DNA from: Benincasa hispida
Taxonomy: Eukaryota > Streptophyta > Magnoliopsida > Cucurbitales > Cucurbitaceae
Assembly (NCBI RefSeq): GCF_009727055.1
Contig: NC_052357.1
Location: forward strand, 12,660,029-12,724,028
Length of the DNA stretch: 64,000 nt
Direction of reading: 5' to 3'
In this document: positions 1 through 12,247 of the stretch, in pieces
Numbering within the stretch: position 1 is the stretch's first letter
How the letters are laid out: each line of letters starts with the position of its first letter
Program-made: the position numbers and the translations under genes
The notes under the pieces: model-generated
Seen by the model: the letters and a program-made list of their open reading frames with translations, nothing else
Told to the model about the DNA's origin: nothing
The model's database searches: none

Positions 1-109
1 TGAAGGAATAAGAAAAGGATTGGTGTGACGGTAGTTGGATAATTCCGAAAAATAATTTAATTATAAATGAAAAATGAAACAGATCCGCTAAAGACGAAGC
101 TCAAGAGTT

Positions 110-446
110 TTTATGATTTATGTGTTATATTATAATCTTCTTCTCATCTCTACTCTCGAACTCCAAATTTCAGAATCATAATTCCAAAATTATGAGATCA
201 CAACGCAGATTCATAAATAATTTCTTCTTTGAACAATTTCCCCTTTCAATTACTTGGTATTACTGACAAACCTCTCTTCTTTCGATTTCTAGGGTTTCAA
301 CGGTTGTATTGTTCATGCTTGACTTGAATCTCGCATGCCCTAATTTCTTTTTGTTCTTCCTTTCAATTACCGGTTTCTTTCTTGCTTTTTATGTGTTCTT
401 GTTTCTGTGATTTGGGGTTTCCGAATTTTGATTTTGCTTCGGTTAG
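110..446 (+). promoter_or_regulatory. Promoter and 5' leader of the 447-1400 gene, with a possible leader intron
   Basis: A TTATATTATAATC stretch near 126-138 could serve as a TATA box. From about 256 to 446 the sequence is strongly T-rich, begins with a GTATT donor-like site (exon side ACTTG) and ends CGGTTAG directly against the ATG at 447. This is how a 5' leader intron would look in a plant gene. It is an inference from base composition and splice words; a transcript would settle it. Confidence 0.4.
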
Positions 447-1400
447 ATGAATGATATGGATCATACTCAGATCTTAATCAATCATAACTTCGTTGTTTGG
501 ACTCAGCCTCCGAATTTGCCTCCGGTTCTACCGTTGTTGGAGAATCGAAGTATGTTTCTTCAACCCTCTCAAAGGTCGCTCTCCACACCTCCTACTTCAA
601 ATCATGGCCGAGGTTTCAGAAAAGGGAAAAGGCCTGATATGAGGCGAAAAGATTTAACTGCAACAGCGTACAAACCCTCCAATTGGAACGAATTACAGTA
701 CCAAAATCGCTTGAAATCGAGGCGTTTCTATCCCAAGAAGAAATCCAACTACCGTTTTCCTCCTTTCGCGCCTCGCAATACCACTTCCTTCTTAATTCGA
801 GCCAAACGATCCGGTGGTATTGCGTCGTTAGTGTCGCCTTATCCGGTCACCCCCGCGGTTTTGCCTACTCCCATTTTTTCGCCTCTGAGAGAAGTTCTTG
901 TTGATATGGCTAAAGAGGAGTGGGGTCTTGATGGGTATGGCTCGATGAAGGGTCTGATTAGGCTTCGGTCGGCAAAAGATTACGAAGACGAAGAAGAAGA
1001 AGAAGAAGATGAAGTTGGGGAATCTGGTGATAGCGATGTGGAAGGACATTTGGAGGTGGAGAGACGGCTGGATCATGATTTAAGTAGGTTTGAAATGATC
1101 TGCCCAACTTCTGGTAGTGAAGAACAGAGTACCCTTTTGGAGAGTAGAGTGGACGATCGAGATTGTCACATATCCCAGCTTGAGGAGGAGAATTTGACAT
1201 TGAAGGAAAGGGTATTTTTCATGGAGAGAGAGTTAGAAGACCTAAGAACAAGGATTCAATGCTTGGAAACTGAAGGTTGGCGCCTCCAACTTATGGACAA
1301 TAACAAAGAGGAAACTGCAGCATCTGAGAACGCCTTTGATAATGGTGGCAACGACCATGCTTACTCTGAGAAAAGCATTAATGGCATTGGGAATGAATGA
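447..1400 (+). CDS. Uncharacterised plant protein with basic region, acidic run and C-terminal coiled coil (317 aa)
   Basis: Open frame of 317 codons starting at the first ATG after the putative leader intron; a second Met at residue 4 is an equally possible start. Visible parts are: a basic, NLS-like segment at about 58-102 (KGKRPDMRRK and RLKSRRFYPKKK); a Pro/Ser-rich conserved-looking block at 108-172 (APRNTTSF, SGGIASLVSP, TPAVLPTP, DMAKEEWGLDGYGSMKGLIRLR); an acidic run at 178-190; and a Leu/Glu-rich coiled coil at about 236-283. There is no signal peptide or membrane segment. The composition suggests a soluble, possibly nuclear, protein. I recall proteins with the SGGIASLVSP...EEWGxDGYGSMKGLIRLR block as a conserved plant-specific family, but I cannot name a function and give no symbol. 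Codon usage and GC are well above the surrounding DNA, which supports a real gene. Confidence 0.85.
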   Translation: MNDMDHTQILINHNFVVWTQPPNLPPVLPLLENRSMFLQPSQRSLSTPPTSNHGRGFRKGKRPDMRRKDLTATAYKPSNWNELQYQNRLKSRRFYPKKKSNYRFPPFAPRNTTSFLIRAKRSGGIASLVSPYPVTPAVLPTPIFSPLREVLVDMAKEEWGLDGYGSMKGLIRLRSAKDYEDEEEEEEDEVGESGDSDVEGHLEVERRLDHDLSRFEMICPTSGSEEQSTLLESRVDDRDCHISQLEEENLTLKERVFFMERELEDLRTRIQCLETEGWRLQLMDNNKEETAASENAFDNGGNDHAYSEKSINGIGNE

Positions 1401-2230
1401 GATTACAAGTCTCATTTACCAAACTCAACTGAGGTGAATTTGTGCAAAATATTTGCATTAGTCTTATCTTGTCTTAGGATTAATTTTAGAGTTAACTTTC
1501 AGTTTGTGTAGTTTGATGACTTCTTTTTTTAATCCTTTTTCCTTGTGGGTCTGACTCAAATCAGAATCTGTTGACCATACATCTTTAGTAGTGTACAGAA
1601 CTAACCCTTATGTAAGAAGTTTGTTCTATCTGTTCTTTTGTTCATATTTCTTAATCCTTTAGTCTTTATATGCATTCATTTCATTTGTTTTGATATGATA
1701 GAACAACTCTAAAAGTAATATAGACTAGAGAGGGGCTGTGTTTGGTTCAGATCTTTGTTCTCTAATGAAACACAGTTCATAAAGTGTTGGATGTCAGGAC
1801 CTATTGTTTTTCAGAACATTGTGACGATAGCAGCTGCCTGAAAAGGGAAGTTTATGTGGTGAGTATAACACCTGCCAAGCCACAAAAAGAGTGTGCGTTG
1901 GTTTGGTAACATTAATGGTTCTTCTTGTTCACAGTTTCAGGCATTGTATCAGCTCTTTTCACTGCCGGAGCTTTGTGCATTTAACCGTTGTTCTTCACAG
2001 AGCTGAATCCTGTATCTGAAGGCAAGGTCAAATTTTGACGATGAGAACAGGTTGTTTTCCTTTTTCCTTGATTGGTTTCTGAAAAAAGCTACGTTCATTG
2101 TATTATTATTGTTGTTGTTATTACTATTATTATTTGTGATTAGAGTGAAACGCACCAGGATGAGTTTGTAGTTGCATTCAACTACTGCTCTTAATTTGTA
2201 GACAAATGAGATAATCGATGTTGGCCTCTC
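1401..2230 (+). other. 3' UTR and downstream flank of the first gene
   Basis: No coding frame. Base composition stays more balanced than in the DNA after 2.25 kb, which suggests a transcribed 3' UTR, perhaps with an intron. AATAATATAG (about 2252) and AATAAATCT (about 2319) are possible poly(A) signals. A short ATT microsatellite lies at about 2101-2132. Confidence 0.35.
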
Positions 2231-2779
2231 TCATTTAATGTCTTTTTAAAAAATAATATAGGCTGCAATATTATTTTGATCCCAGTTTCAAATATTCCAT
2301 TCTAGTAAATGTTTTTGTAATAAATCTTAAAAACTTTATGTTACTGGGGATTTTAAAAAGAATAATTTTTTTAAAAAAAATGTCTATTAGCGTTTGCTTT
2401 ACAAATTTTGGAAAAATATTCCCAAAATATTTTTTTATTTAAAAAAAAAATTGAAACACTAAATTTAAGATTTATGAAAAATTCAAGCTCTAAGTTTTTA
2501 TTTATTGGAAGTACTTAGACTAAACCTGGATGGAAATTTAAGTAGAGGGGTAAAATTGTATTTTAACTTATAATATATAATACGGAGATTCAAACCCAAA
2601 ATGACATGGTTTATTGGAAATAAAATACAGATTTTGTAAGCATTATCAATATTAATTTATTACATAATATATGGTGTTGAAAAGACGAGCTTATTGTAAC
2701 GTGTGTTTTTCCCCCAATGTTTATGATTTTGTTTCTTAATACTATGGATTAATCTCTACCAATAATAAACAATTAATAT

Positions 2780-3085
2780 GAAGATAAAAGAGCTTTTGAG
2801 GGTATTAAAAAAGGCTATTAAGGGGGAGAAAAAAGGGCCGGGCCCAAAAGACGGAGGTGGGCCTAAGTTTGGAGGGGCGCAAAAAAGCCCAACCCAATTA
2901 CATAAGTATGAAGTACATGGCTTTCGCACGTGCAATGGAAAAGGGTACAGAAAGGATGTAGCAGCGTTTGGAAAGGGGAAATTTGCAAACCATTTGGAAG
3001 GGAAAAAAAATCGAATCGGTCGTACAGTGGTGAATGCATGTTTCTTTGTCGGTTTAATTGGTGGTCTTTGAGTGGGCCCCACCGA
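2780..3085. promoter_or_regulatory. GC-rich island with four Site II (TGGGCC/T) motifs and a palindromic G-box
   Basis: Four TGGGCY-type words (GGCCCA 2841-2846, TGGGCCT 2858-2864, AGCCCA 2886-2891, TGGGCC 3073-3078) and the palindrome GCACGTGC (2926-2933) lie in 300 bp. Site II boxes are known TCP-bound promoter elements of plant housekeeping genes. Overlapping open frames exist on both strands here (about 97-113 codons), but neither resembles a known protein. I read this as a promoter-like island or the remnant of one, since no gene follows on either side. Confidence 0.4.
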
Positions 3086-3244
3086 CAACAGTATCAAATT
3101 TATAATAATTATGCAAATTATAATATGATGGAAAAAGTGTTACGTCTAATTTTCATGATTGCACCCCACATACGATATGATTGGTCACACCTGATTACAG
3201 GCCAACGGCCTCCGATCATATTCCATCTATATATCACATTTTAG

Positions 3245-4010
3245 TTTATAATCACATTTTATTTCACCTCGTTAAACATCTTTAAAACATAAATTTTTTC
3301 GATAAATTTTAATAAAAAATTTTATTGAGTTTAAATAATATATATTTGACATAAAATCAAAAATATATATATACACATCGTATTTGTTTGAAAAGTATAA
3401 AATTGAAAAGGAAAAGTTAAAATATCAACAAGAACCTTAAAAAGTACAAATAAAGTTGTTTTTAATTATAAAAGGGGTGAATATAATTTATACTTAAGTT
3501 ACTTTTTCACTCTTTTTCCTCCTCCCACTCTTCGTATTGTTTAGGCTAATTTGTTGAAAACAAAAATCTAAAAGAAATAAAAATAATAATAATAATAATA
3601 ATAAGTAAACATACTTAATGGGAAGGGTATAATGGGCATTTAACAAAAAATGAAGTGGAGATATATATACCTATAATTCAGTTTCAATTGATAAAATTTC
3701 AAATGATTTTTTAATACAAGATTATAAATAAAGGAAAGAGATGAAATAATATAATTAAACAGTGCATTGAGGTAAGATGTACATAGTTAAGTTTTGAGTT
3801 TATTTTTATATATTGAAAATACCAATTTCTATTAATTTAAACTTTTAAGTTTCTTAATCTAATCAAATTAGACCTTTGATTAGTGATTATTTTAAATCAA
3901 TTTTATTTGAAAATAAACTAGAAATCTACTAGATAAGAAGAAAATTATCGTATGTTCTATTTTTAATTAACAAGGGAATAATAAAAATTAGAAATTAATC
4001 ATATTAATGA
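3245..4010. other. AT-rich intergenic DNA
   Basis: No coding frame or recognised repeat. An AAT microsatellite lies at about 3582-3603, and a homopurine/homopyrimidine CT patch at about 3505-3535. Confidence 0.6.
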
Positions 4011-4014
4011 AAGT

Positions 4015-4430
4015 CCCGACTTATATCTAATTCGTTATAGTACTTATGTATTACGATTTTACCAACACTTGTGGACTTTAAACGTGAATGGAGCTCTAGA
4101 GAAATATTTCACTCTATTATGGAAAGTACAGAATCATTGTAATTTGTGCTTCGAAATGAGGTATTTTCTACTAACATAGCTTTTGCACAATATTGGAAAG
4201 ATCGATGTATGAGTTCAATTGCTACCAACATGCCGACCACGAGAGCAATCTCAAGCGTAACACAACTACTTCTCATCTTTGGTAGCCACATATTTCAACT
4301 AGATAGAAGCTAAACGATGATGCCACAAACTCATGCGGGATCCTGGCATGAACATGGAGAGATTGGTCGAATAATTGAATGTTGAAGAGATTTGATGTAA
4401 CTTGGTGTCTGAATTTTTGGAACAAAAAAT
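4015..4430. other. Unidentified gene-like island
   Basis: Less AT-rich than its surroundings, with a mixed codon-like composition. A 60-codon frame on the minus strand (4109-4291) has a hydrophobic middle (LEIALVVGMLVAIELI) but matches nothing I know. It could be a decayed gene or transposon fragment. Confidence 0.3.
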
Positions 4431-4554
4431 CTCTCAAATATGTGTGATAGTCTTTGCATTGTTCATAGTGAAGAACATTGTTTTGGTTCTAAAGCAAAAT
4501 CCTAACAAAATGTTAATATAAAATTGTAATGAGTAGAGTAGTATGGGTTGGGTA

Positions 4555-4800
4555 GTTGGCACGTGCGAAGATGTAGGGAATGAAAAGAGGAGGAGAGGGG
4601 GTGGGACCAGGAAGATCCAGATGATTTGGGAGAGGATGAAGTTTGAATAATAATTTGATTGGACCAATGAAATGCAATGATGAAAATTGACTTTCTGTCA
4701 TTCGCACGCGTTTCAGTTGTTTTTTTTCACCCACTATTTTCATTTTCCTATCTTTCTTCCCTTACCTAAACATCTTTTTTTTCTCTCTCTCTCTTTTTTT
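4555..4800. promoter_or_regulatory. Promoter-like island: G-box, inverted CCAAT pair, CT tract
   Basis: GCACGTGC palindrome at 4559-4566, a purine-rich block, overlapping ATTGG/CCAAT words near 4659-4672, and a CT/T-rich tract running to about 4800. This order is typical of a plant promoter and leader reading rightward, but a palindromic repeat begins at about 4820 where a gene would be expected. Confidence 0.3.
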
Positions 4801-4819
4801 TCTTCGAAAAAATATATTT

Positions 4820-5215
4820 TTTTTTTTAATCCTTAAATTTTAAAATATTATACATTTAGTCTTTGAATTTTGAATTTGGTTCCAATTTTATCGCTACAAT
4901 TTTATCCTTAATATTTTAGTTTGACTTCAATTTAATCCATATGTTTCAAAATTTACACTTTTAACCTTGATTTTTCACTAAATACTCATTTTCAGTCTTT
5001 AGAGTTTAATTTATGTTAATAAATTAGAAATCATTAATAAATATATATAAGTAATTAAGTTTCACTTATTAATCTCAATGGTAAAATATATAGTAACATT
5101 TTAAAACGTATGGACTAAATTAAAACAAAATTCAAAATTTAAAGACTGAATATATAACATTTTAAAATCTATAAATCAAATAAAAACTAGAACCAACCTA
5201 AAGATCAAAAATATA
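4820..5215. repeat. Palindromic dispersed repeat, family P, copy 1
   Basis: The left half carries TTTAGTCTTTGAATTTTG and similar words. The right half carries their reverse complements (CAAAATTCAAAATTTAAAGACTGAA), with a short TTAATAAATTA-like centre. Related copies are at 30095-30430 and 34575-35110. The structure fits a non-autonomous terminal-inverted-repeat (foldback) element. Confidence 0.55.
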
Positions 5216-6870
5216 TTATTACTTTTTTATTTGTTTGTTTATTTGGTATGTTAGAGATGTAAGCAATAATAAATTCTAAAAAATTATAAAATCCTGACAT
5301 TCACAGTGTAAATAGTTAGTGAAGCATAAATTTGATTTTTTTTTTCGAAGCCCATAAATTTGTTGGACCAAGTACTTCTCCAAACTCCAACTCCTTTAGC
5401 CAAAAACTCTCAACTTAAATTTACGTCTAGGACATCCTATGATAAAATCGAAAATTTTAAAATCTAGCTAGAATTCTAAAATATAAATATAAAATTTATT
5501 TTAATAGAATTTTAAACATGTGTATAATTAGGAAATATATAAGTATATTAAAGCCGAGACTTAATTCGTTATTTTTCTCTTCTTTATAACAAGGCATTCC
5601 TTATATATCTTCACAATGGTAGGTACAATAAGTTGTATTGGGCTTAAAGTTTTCATCGGTTTTTTTTTTTTTTTTGGGTTTTATTTGGATTCCCAACATA
5701 AACCACATAGATCCTACTTTTCTTAATCAATACGACACTCTGATGGTGTTCCTGATATAAAGAATTTCTCTTGCCGTGTATGTTAGGATAATGTTAATGC
5801 TTAAGCATGCTTAATTTGAAACTATCATAGTGGCATGTCATGCATGCTTTAAATATACAAAGTTAAATACAGTGACCTATTATTCACCACTTGAAAAATT
5901 TAATGACGCGTTTTATAATTTTTTGTTTTCTTTTTATAATAGTTCGGTAGATTTAAAATTGAAAGCTCATGGATGTATTATAAAGTTTTAATCATTTAGA
6001 GTAACAAACCAAATAGGTAAGACCATAAAAATTTAAAGAAGACACATAGTTTAATATTTTCCAATTTTAAATTAAAATAAAATAAAGATGGTAATATACA
6101 TTTATACCTAAGTCGATAAAATTAAATGAAACCAATTATATAAGTGAAGAAGAAGAAAAGCCATTCAATAATGATTTTGGATATTTATTTAAGCATATGC
6201 AATAAATTAATAATACATGGCAATAAATAAACAATTGTAACGAATTATAACTAATACATGCTAAAATTATTCATGACGTCCCAAAATAACAATTCAATTA
6301 TTTGAGATATATTCATGTTGCTATTGCTAGCTAGCTAGAATCTTAGCCTATTCCATCATTTTTCTAATAAACGTGACTAACTTAAGGAGGTGTACATTGA
6401 ATTATTATCCAATCTAACATACCTCAATAAATTAAAATATCAGTTATATTTTGTTCTACCTAGAAAGTTTCAATCTTCATTTCCTTGTTTATATTGTTAA
6501 ATATATATATATATTACTTTTGTAATTGATATAATTATAATTTTAGTCGTTGAACTTTCACTTGTATAAAATAAATTAATAGGCTTCTTGACATATACAT
6601 GTCTAGACTCATAGCGTTTCAAGTCTTTAAATTTTTACTTGTGTTGACCATAGTATTAAATTTTCATCAATATGTCGATATTTCCATCGATATTTTCACG
6701 TTTCTAGGGATTCGATGTCAACATAAAAGATGAATAGATATTTATTAATCGTAAAAAAAATTACCAAATATATATATATATTATATATAAAACCAATGCC
6801 AATGGTGTAAATAATAATATAAATAATAGATATATTAATTTGTTTTAAAAAATTATAATCTTTATTTACA
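5216..6870. other. AT-rich intergenic DNA
   Basis: No gene seen. Contains a T16 run at 5660-5675 and short TA microsatellites (about 6500 and 6770). Confidence 0.55.
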
Positions 6871-7050
6871 TATTTAAACTATTTTTTTTATATTTATTTT
6901 AAATGGTAAAACTACTGAAAATATTTTCAAGTGTAGTAAAACATCACTCTCTATTGTAGTCTATCATAGATAAATACTGGCATTTTGCTATATTTGTAAA
7001 TAAGTTGGTTCATTTTCTTTACTTGAAAATAACCCTTTATTTTTTGAGTT
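6870..7050. repeat. Dispersed repeat, family S (CTATCA-core), copy 1
   Basis: Shares AAATGGTAAAACTACTGAAA, ATATTTTCAAGTGTAG, a CTATCATAGATA core and TTGCTATATTTGTAAATAAG with copies near 32880, 39795, 47735 and 53590. Confidence 0.55.
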
Positions 7051-8025
7051 TTCTGTTTTATAATTTTTCTAGAAATATCTATTGAAATCAATATTTTAAT
7101 TGATATTTTTATCGAAATTTCTATAAAATCAATACCTCAATATTTTTTATGGACATCGACATCTTAAATATTGGTGTTCTCAATGATTCGATGATTTGGT
7201 AAACATAATAATTGGAGACTAAACTTGAAATTCCATCTTAGTTTATTTGTTAATTTAAACTTAATGTTTTTTAAAGAATATTTAATTACAGAAGTGAAGA
7301 ATAAATTAAAAAAACTAATTCGTCGCATTTGAGGGTTCCATTAACTCAAATCGATTGAGTTATTAAAATTAAGAAATATCAATTTGAATTTTGAATTGTT
7401 ATATCGACTAAGATATTAAACTAACCATTATATTCGATTTAAACTTTAATTATTGTAAGGTATCAATATATATACTTTATTATGTTTCATTTGAATTAAA
7501 AATCTAATATGAGAATTATAATTTTATGAACTAAAAATTTTAAAATTTAATAAGTGAATTAGTTTAGATGATTCTCCATTAAAATTTCTTTTGAAAATTG
7601 TTCGATCAATTTTTACCATTCATTTTGTAAATTTAATTATTAATTACAACTTCAAATCGCTACAACCCAAAAAGTTAGAGGTATAAATTGTTCTCTTTTT
7701 CTTTTTTAAAAATTTGACATTTTATTTACGTTGTGAAAGAAAACATATCATCTTTTAAGTTTTGTATTTTTCATGTTTAAGTATAAAAAGATACATTAGT
7801 ATTATCAACGATAGATTCTTGACAATCATGCAAGATTTAAATTTCGATGGGGAAAGATATTTATGAAAAGATTTATAAAAAACAAAAAATTCAAAGAAAT
7901 CGTTTGAAATTAATAAATAAAAATTTTATGTTTTTTTAAATAAATAAAAATATTTATTGTTTATTTCTATTCACATTGAAGGCATTTTGTTGACTATTTT
8001 TTAAAGATTCAAAATCTCTTTATGA
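7050..8025. other. AT-rich intergenic DNA
   Basis: No coding frame and no recognised repeat; composition is uniformly AT-rich. Confidence 0.55.
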
Positions 8026-8029
8026 TATA

Positions 8030-8170
8030 ATGGCTCGTTTGGTTTATGAGAATGAGAGGTGATAATAAAAATGATATTTATCACTATATTTGGAATATCT
8101 TATTCCAAGGTTTTCATATAACCACCTAAATAGATACGTTTCCTCAATTTTCAATGATTTTTTACTCTCT
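8030..8170. repeat. Possible MITE end
   Basis: Begins GGCTCGTTTGGTTTATGAGA, a wording common at ends of plant hAT/Harbinger MITEs. I did not find a convincing partner end. Confidence 0.25.
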
Positions 8171-8342
8171 CTTACTTGTTATCTTTCATTTTATTTGTTT
8201 TTTCTTCGTTGATATTTATTTAATTTTTATAAATATGTTTAAATCAAATTTATAATTGACGTTTGTAATTAATTTTATTAATAATAATGCTAATATAATA
8301 ATTTATTATATTATTATGAATTAATAGGAAAACCCATAATTT

Positions 8343-8344
<2 letters not shown>

Positions 8345-8374
<30 letters not shown>
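8345..8374. repeat. (TA)n microsatellite
   Basis: An uninterrupted AT/TA dinucleotide run of about 28 bp. Confidence 0.9.
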
Positions 8375-8380
<6 letters not shown>

Positions 8381-8726
8381 TGAATAACCATAATTATATT
8401 TGCTTAAATTATTTTTTATTGATAATATATTATTAACATCATAAATTATTTATTAAAATTATTAATAGATTTTAAAAAATATTAACCAATTAAATAATAA
8501 TAAAATAAATTAATTTTTTCAATTAAACAATTTTGCACACTTGTACTTCTAGTTTTAATCCATAATTATAATTATTTTTTAAAATTAAAAACCATGTTTG
8601 ATGATTTGAAATCAATTAGTTTATATCAACTTCTTTTGTATATATATAAGGTTTATAATTGACATTAAACAATTAGTTAATTAACTCTTCAATTAACAAA
8701 CTACGGGAAAAAAAAATGGATCCTAA

Positions 8727-8910
8727 GAGTGTGTTGGGAAGTAGAAGTATTGAACATCACTCCTTGTTTGGTGCAATGAATAGATGGGTCCCACTAGTAA
8801 AAACGCGTTAATATTATATCTTATCAACTTCTTATACCATGGGTCCTAAGAGTTCATAACTCTTTAGACTTTGTAGCTCCTTACTTCTCACTCCTAACAT
8901 CCTCTAAACG
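8727..8910. mobile_element. MITE, family M, copy 1
   Basis: Carries ATCACTCCTTGTTTGG, ATATCTTATCAACTTCTTA and CTCACTCCTAACATCCTCTAA. The same blocks in the same order occur at 30985-31176. The ends are loosely inverted (GAGTGTGTTGGGA / TTAGAGGATGTTAGGA). No clear target duplication. Confidence 0.5.
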
Positions 8911-9059
8911 AAATATGGATGACCAACCTCTAAAAGCGTATATATATAGTAAATCATAATTTATTGAAGGAAAAAGTTAAAAATTGGGTATGTATGTATG
9001 AAAATTATTTTTTAAAAGAAAAAAAGAAAAAGAAAAAGAAATTGTGGAAATAATAGAAT

Positions 9060-9430
9060 CTGGCCAACCTAGAAATTAGAAGGGAAGGGGACCGTACTAA
9101 TGATTGCTATTGTCTGCGACTAGTCACCTTCAATTTATTTTTAATTATATAATTATTTATTATAATTATTAATAATTATTATTATTGTTATTATTTTATG
9201 GGGGTATTTGAACTTTTTCGCTTTCTTCCAACTCTTCCCTGATTGCATCGATCCATGGGAGGCCCCAACGCAATCTACTTTCTCTTCTTTTTTGGGTCCC
9301 ACTTTCTCTTCCTTCTCATTCGTCCACCTCATCACCTTTCTGTTTCATTTTCCCAACGAGCAACAACCACACAACCAATTTTTCATTTTTTTTTTTTATT
9401 TTATCATTTAATCCTTCCACTTTTATAATT
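9060..9430. promoter_or_regulatory. CT-rich, promoter- or leader-like island
   Basis: Balanced composition with GGCCCCAACG, TGGGTCCCAC and a long CT-rich stretch. Open frames on both strands look like by-products of the CT tract. No gene follows. An ATT-rich low-complexity stretch sits at 9150-9196. Confidence 0.3.
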
Positions 9431-10260
9431 CACTCCTTAATTCATTTTAATTTCATATCTAACCAGCTTTTTTAATTTAAAATTTGTCTAAAAAGTTCTT
9501 AAAACTTTTAATGTGTATCTAACAAATATCTGAAATTTTTAAATTTACGTTTATTAATTCTTTGACCTATTTAAGATTTTTAAAAATTAATAATCTTTAC
9601 GATACAAAATTAAAAATTTAATGTTATATTAGTATTTTAAAGAAAATTCTATTTTGTGTCTAATATATTTTATTATTTCTTTTAAAAAAATTACATACGA
9701 TTAGAATCTATTGGATGCAAAATTCAAAGTTCAAAGACTTGTTTCTCATTATTAAAATTTAATGATTTAATAAACACAAAATTGAAAATACCTAGACATA
9801 TTAGACAAAATTATGTAGGCTTGAAATACCATGTTTGAGATTAATTTTCTTGAAAACAAAGTCCACATCTTTTTTTATTAAAAATAGGAATCAAATGCTC
9901 AATAATAGCTCTTTGACCAAAAAAAAACCTATTTGAAGAAATAAGGTCATTTCCTTTTGTTATGTCTCTTAAAAATGCACTTTATAGGGTTTCAAGAGAC
10001 ACGACCAAAATTAGAATCTTCCACTATAATTTTTTTTTTGTTGTATTTTTAAATTAAAATATATATTTTTCTTAATTTTTATTTTTTTTTTGTTTAAGAA
10101 AGTAGAATACATGTATTTTTTATTATTATTTTTTTAAAGATTTGGTTTATATATATATATATATATATAATTTAGATATAAAGGAATTTTTTTTTCAATA
10201 ACAAATAATAAAAAAAACATAAAAAGAAATAAAGAAAGTTATTATACCCATATAAATAAC
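9431..10260. other. AT-rich intergenic DNA
   Basis: No gene. An AT microsatellite lies at about 10149-10169. Parts of 9470-9830 read like a decayed copy of the 'TTTAAAGTTC...GACCAAAAT' class of plant repeats. Confidence 0.45.
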
Positions 10261-10261
10261 T

Positions 10262-11290
10262 TAAACAAACACGTCGTTCCTCAGCAAAGTGTTCACTTCT
10301 TTTTCGCCAAGTTTCATTCAATTTGGTGTGGATCGGATGATGGAAAAATCAGCAAGCCGCTTTACCGAGTTTACGAGGTAAAGGGGGGCAGTGAACTGTA
10401 ATTATGAAAAACTTGGAAGATCTACTAATATCTATCCAGGGGTCAATGAAACGTTCGGATAAATAAATTTTTTTTAAAAAAGGCACTACCCCTTATCTAT
10501 ATCTATTAAGGGTTGATCTATACGAATTGAGTTTGGCCTATTCAAATTCAAAGGGTGAAGATGCACTATTTAATAATCAAGGTTGTTACCATGTTAAATA
10601 AAGGTTGAGATGCTTTCTACTGATATAAGCGCTCCTCGCGACTTTAGAAGCCGAACTCAAAGGCGATGCTTTCATCCCCATGAATTTATTGAGCATATAA
10701 TCTTTATTGCTAGTTTGAAGTTCACTTATGCACTCAAGAAAATAATTAAAAAGTCCTTTTTACGTTATTTGTGCATAGATTCGAGAAATTATTTATTAAA
10801 ATGTTTATTGATAAGATTTGGAATCAAATAAGAATAGGTTATATTCACTTTTATTTGTGCTCAAATTAGATAAAAACAAGGTTCAACACTAAAATATCAA
10901 GTCCAAGTTGCAAGATGAACCACACGGGCGAGGCACTCGTGGAGCTCATCTTGGCCTAGACCATCGATAAGTTTGAGGCTAGCCAATTTGTTTTAAGGCG
11001 TTGTGCAATTTGCACTCCCACGAACAAGTATCAATAAGGGAGAAGAACCATAAATCCATGGGCTCGAATTCAAAGTTGAAGAGGAAAAGTCTTAGGTAAT
11101 GTAACCACTATATACGTCAGCCAAAAGAAGTAAGTCAATCCAATTCTCCAAAATAAATGGAGGCGATGTGACAGGTACTACACCGATGTCCAGATTATTC
11201 TTTTTTTTTTTTCAAGTCACATCTCCTCTAATTAAACAAAATCTCCGTTGAGCACATGCAGATTATATGGGATCTTCTTTGCCAATATTT
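10262..11290. other. Unidentified balanced-composition island
   Basis: About 1 kb that stands out from the AT-rich flanks. It contains AAGCCGCTTTACCGAG, GAGGTAAAGGGGGGCAG, AAGCGCTCCTCGCGACT and GGGCGAGGCACTCGTGG. No long frame and no conserved protein words in any frame. Two possibilities are an old organelle-DNA insertion or a decayed retroelement; I cannot choose between them. Confidence 0.35.
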
Positions 11291-12237
11291 GTGCATCGGC
11301 AGAAAGCATAGAAATTAAATTTGAAATTTTAAAAGTATAAAGATTTAAAATGCAACGAGTCTCATAGTATAGGACATCAAAATGATGTTTAGAACATATT
11401 TAAAGGTATTTTTATGATGTGTCACGAGATGACCAAACAATAAAAATTCATCCATAAAGTTTGAGAGATAGAACTCTTTAGAGAGCAATATTCAATTCAA
11501 TATATAATTCAAACAAGTTTTTTATTATACTAGTATAAAATGGGTATTTGTAGCCTTGCATTAAAAAAAAATAATAAAAAGACAAATAACTAAATTAATC
11601 TAGAATACTAATTTAACCCTAATTAATCTTAAGTAAATTAATGATCGAACTAATATAGAATAAATTATACTAATTATCAAACATTCATCCTACATTATTA
11701 TGCCTCATTAAAATTCTAATAAGTTTGAATTTGCGTTGTACTTGAATGATATAAAATAAATTTCTTTTACAAATTTCATGGACCATACTTTTTGTTATAT
11801 AAATATCAGTCTATAATATAGATCATGAAATTGATTTTTCTATATATATGTATAGAATGTAAAAGTAAATTTAAATTTGAAGAGAACAATATTATATTTT
11901 TTACATACAAATATATTGTAAGAAATATGAACTATCAATTTAAGATAACGAACACCGTAAATTTAAATTAAGAAATGTGATTATATAAATTGAAAAAGAT
12001 TAAAAAGTAAAAAGACAATTTAAGTAAGAGGTGATTTAAAAGGATTAATATGAAGATGTGTTGATAATGAGTGTATAATCCAAAGTTATGGTAAGAAATG
12101 AAATAAAAATTAGAAAGTGGGGAAAGAATTGAAATTTATAGTAGGGGAAAGGTAAATGATATGAATAAAAAGAAGGGACAATTATTATTATTCTAAAGTC
12201 AAAAGAGATAACGCATGCTCTGACATCAGATACTCCC
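11291..12237. other. AT-rich intergenic DNA
   Basis: No gene or clear repeat boundary seen. Confidence 0.55.
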
Positions 12238-12247
12238 CCATGCACTA

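Noticed and set aside
2756..3097. Overlapping frames of about 100 codons on both strands
   Set aside because: Both follow from a GC-rich, stop-poor island. Neither has family motifs, codon bias or supporting splice context.
9153..9428. Small frames around the CT tract
   Set aside because: Phe/Ser/Leu strings produced by CT-rich sequence in several frames at once.
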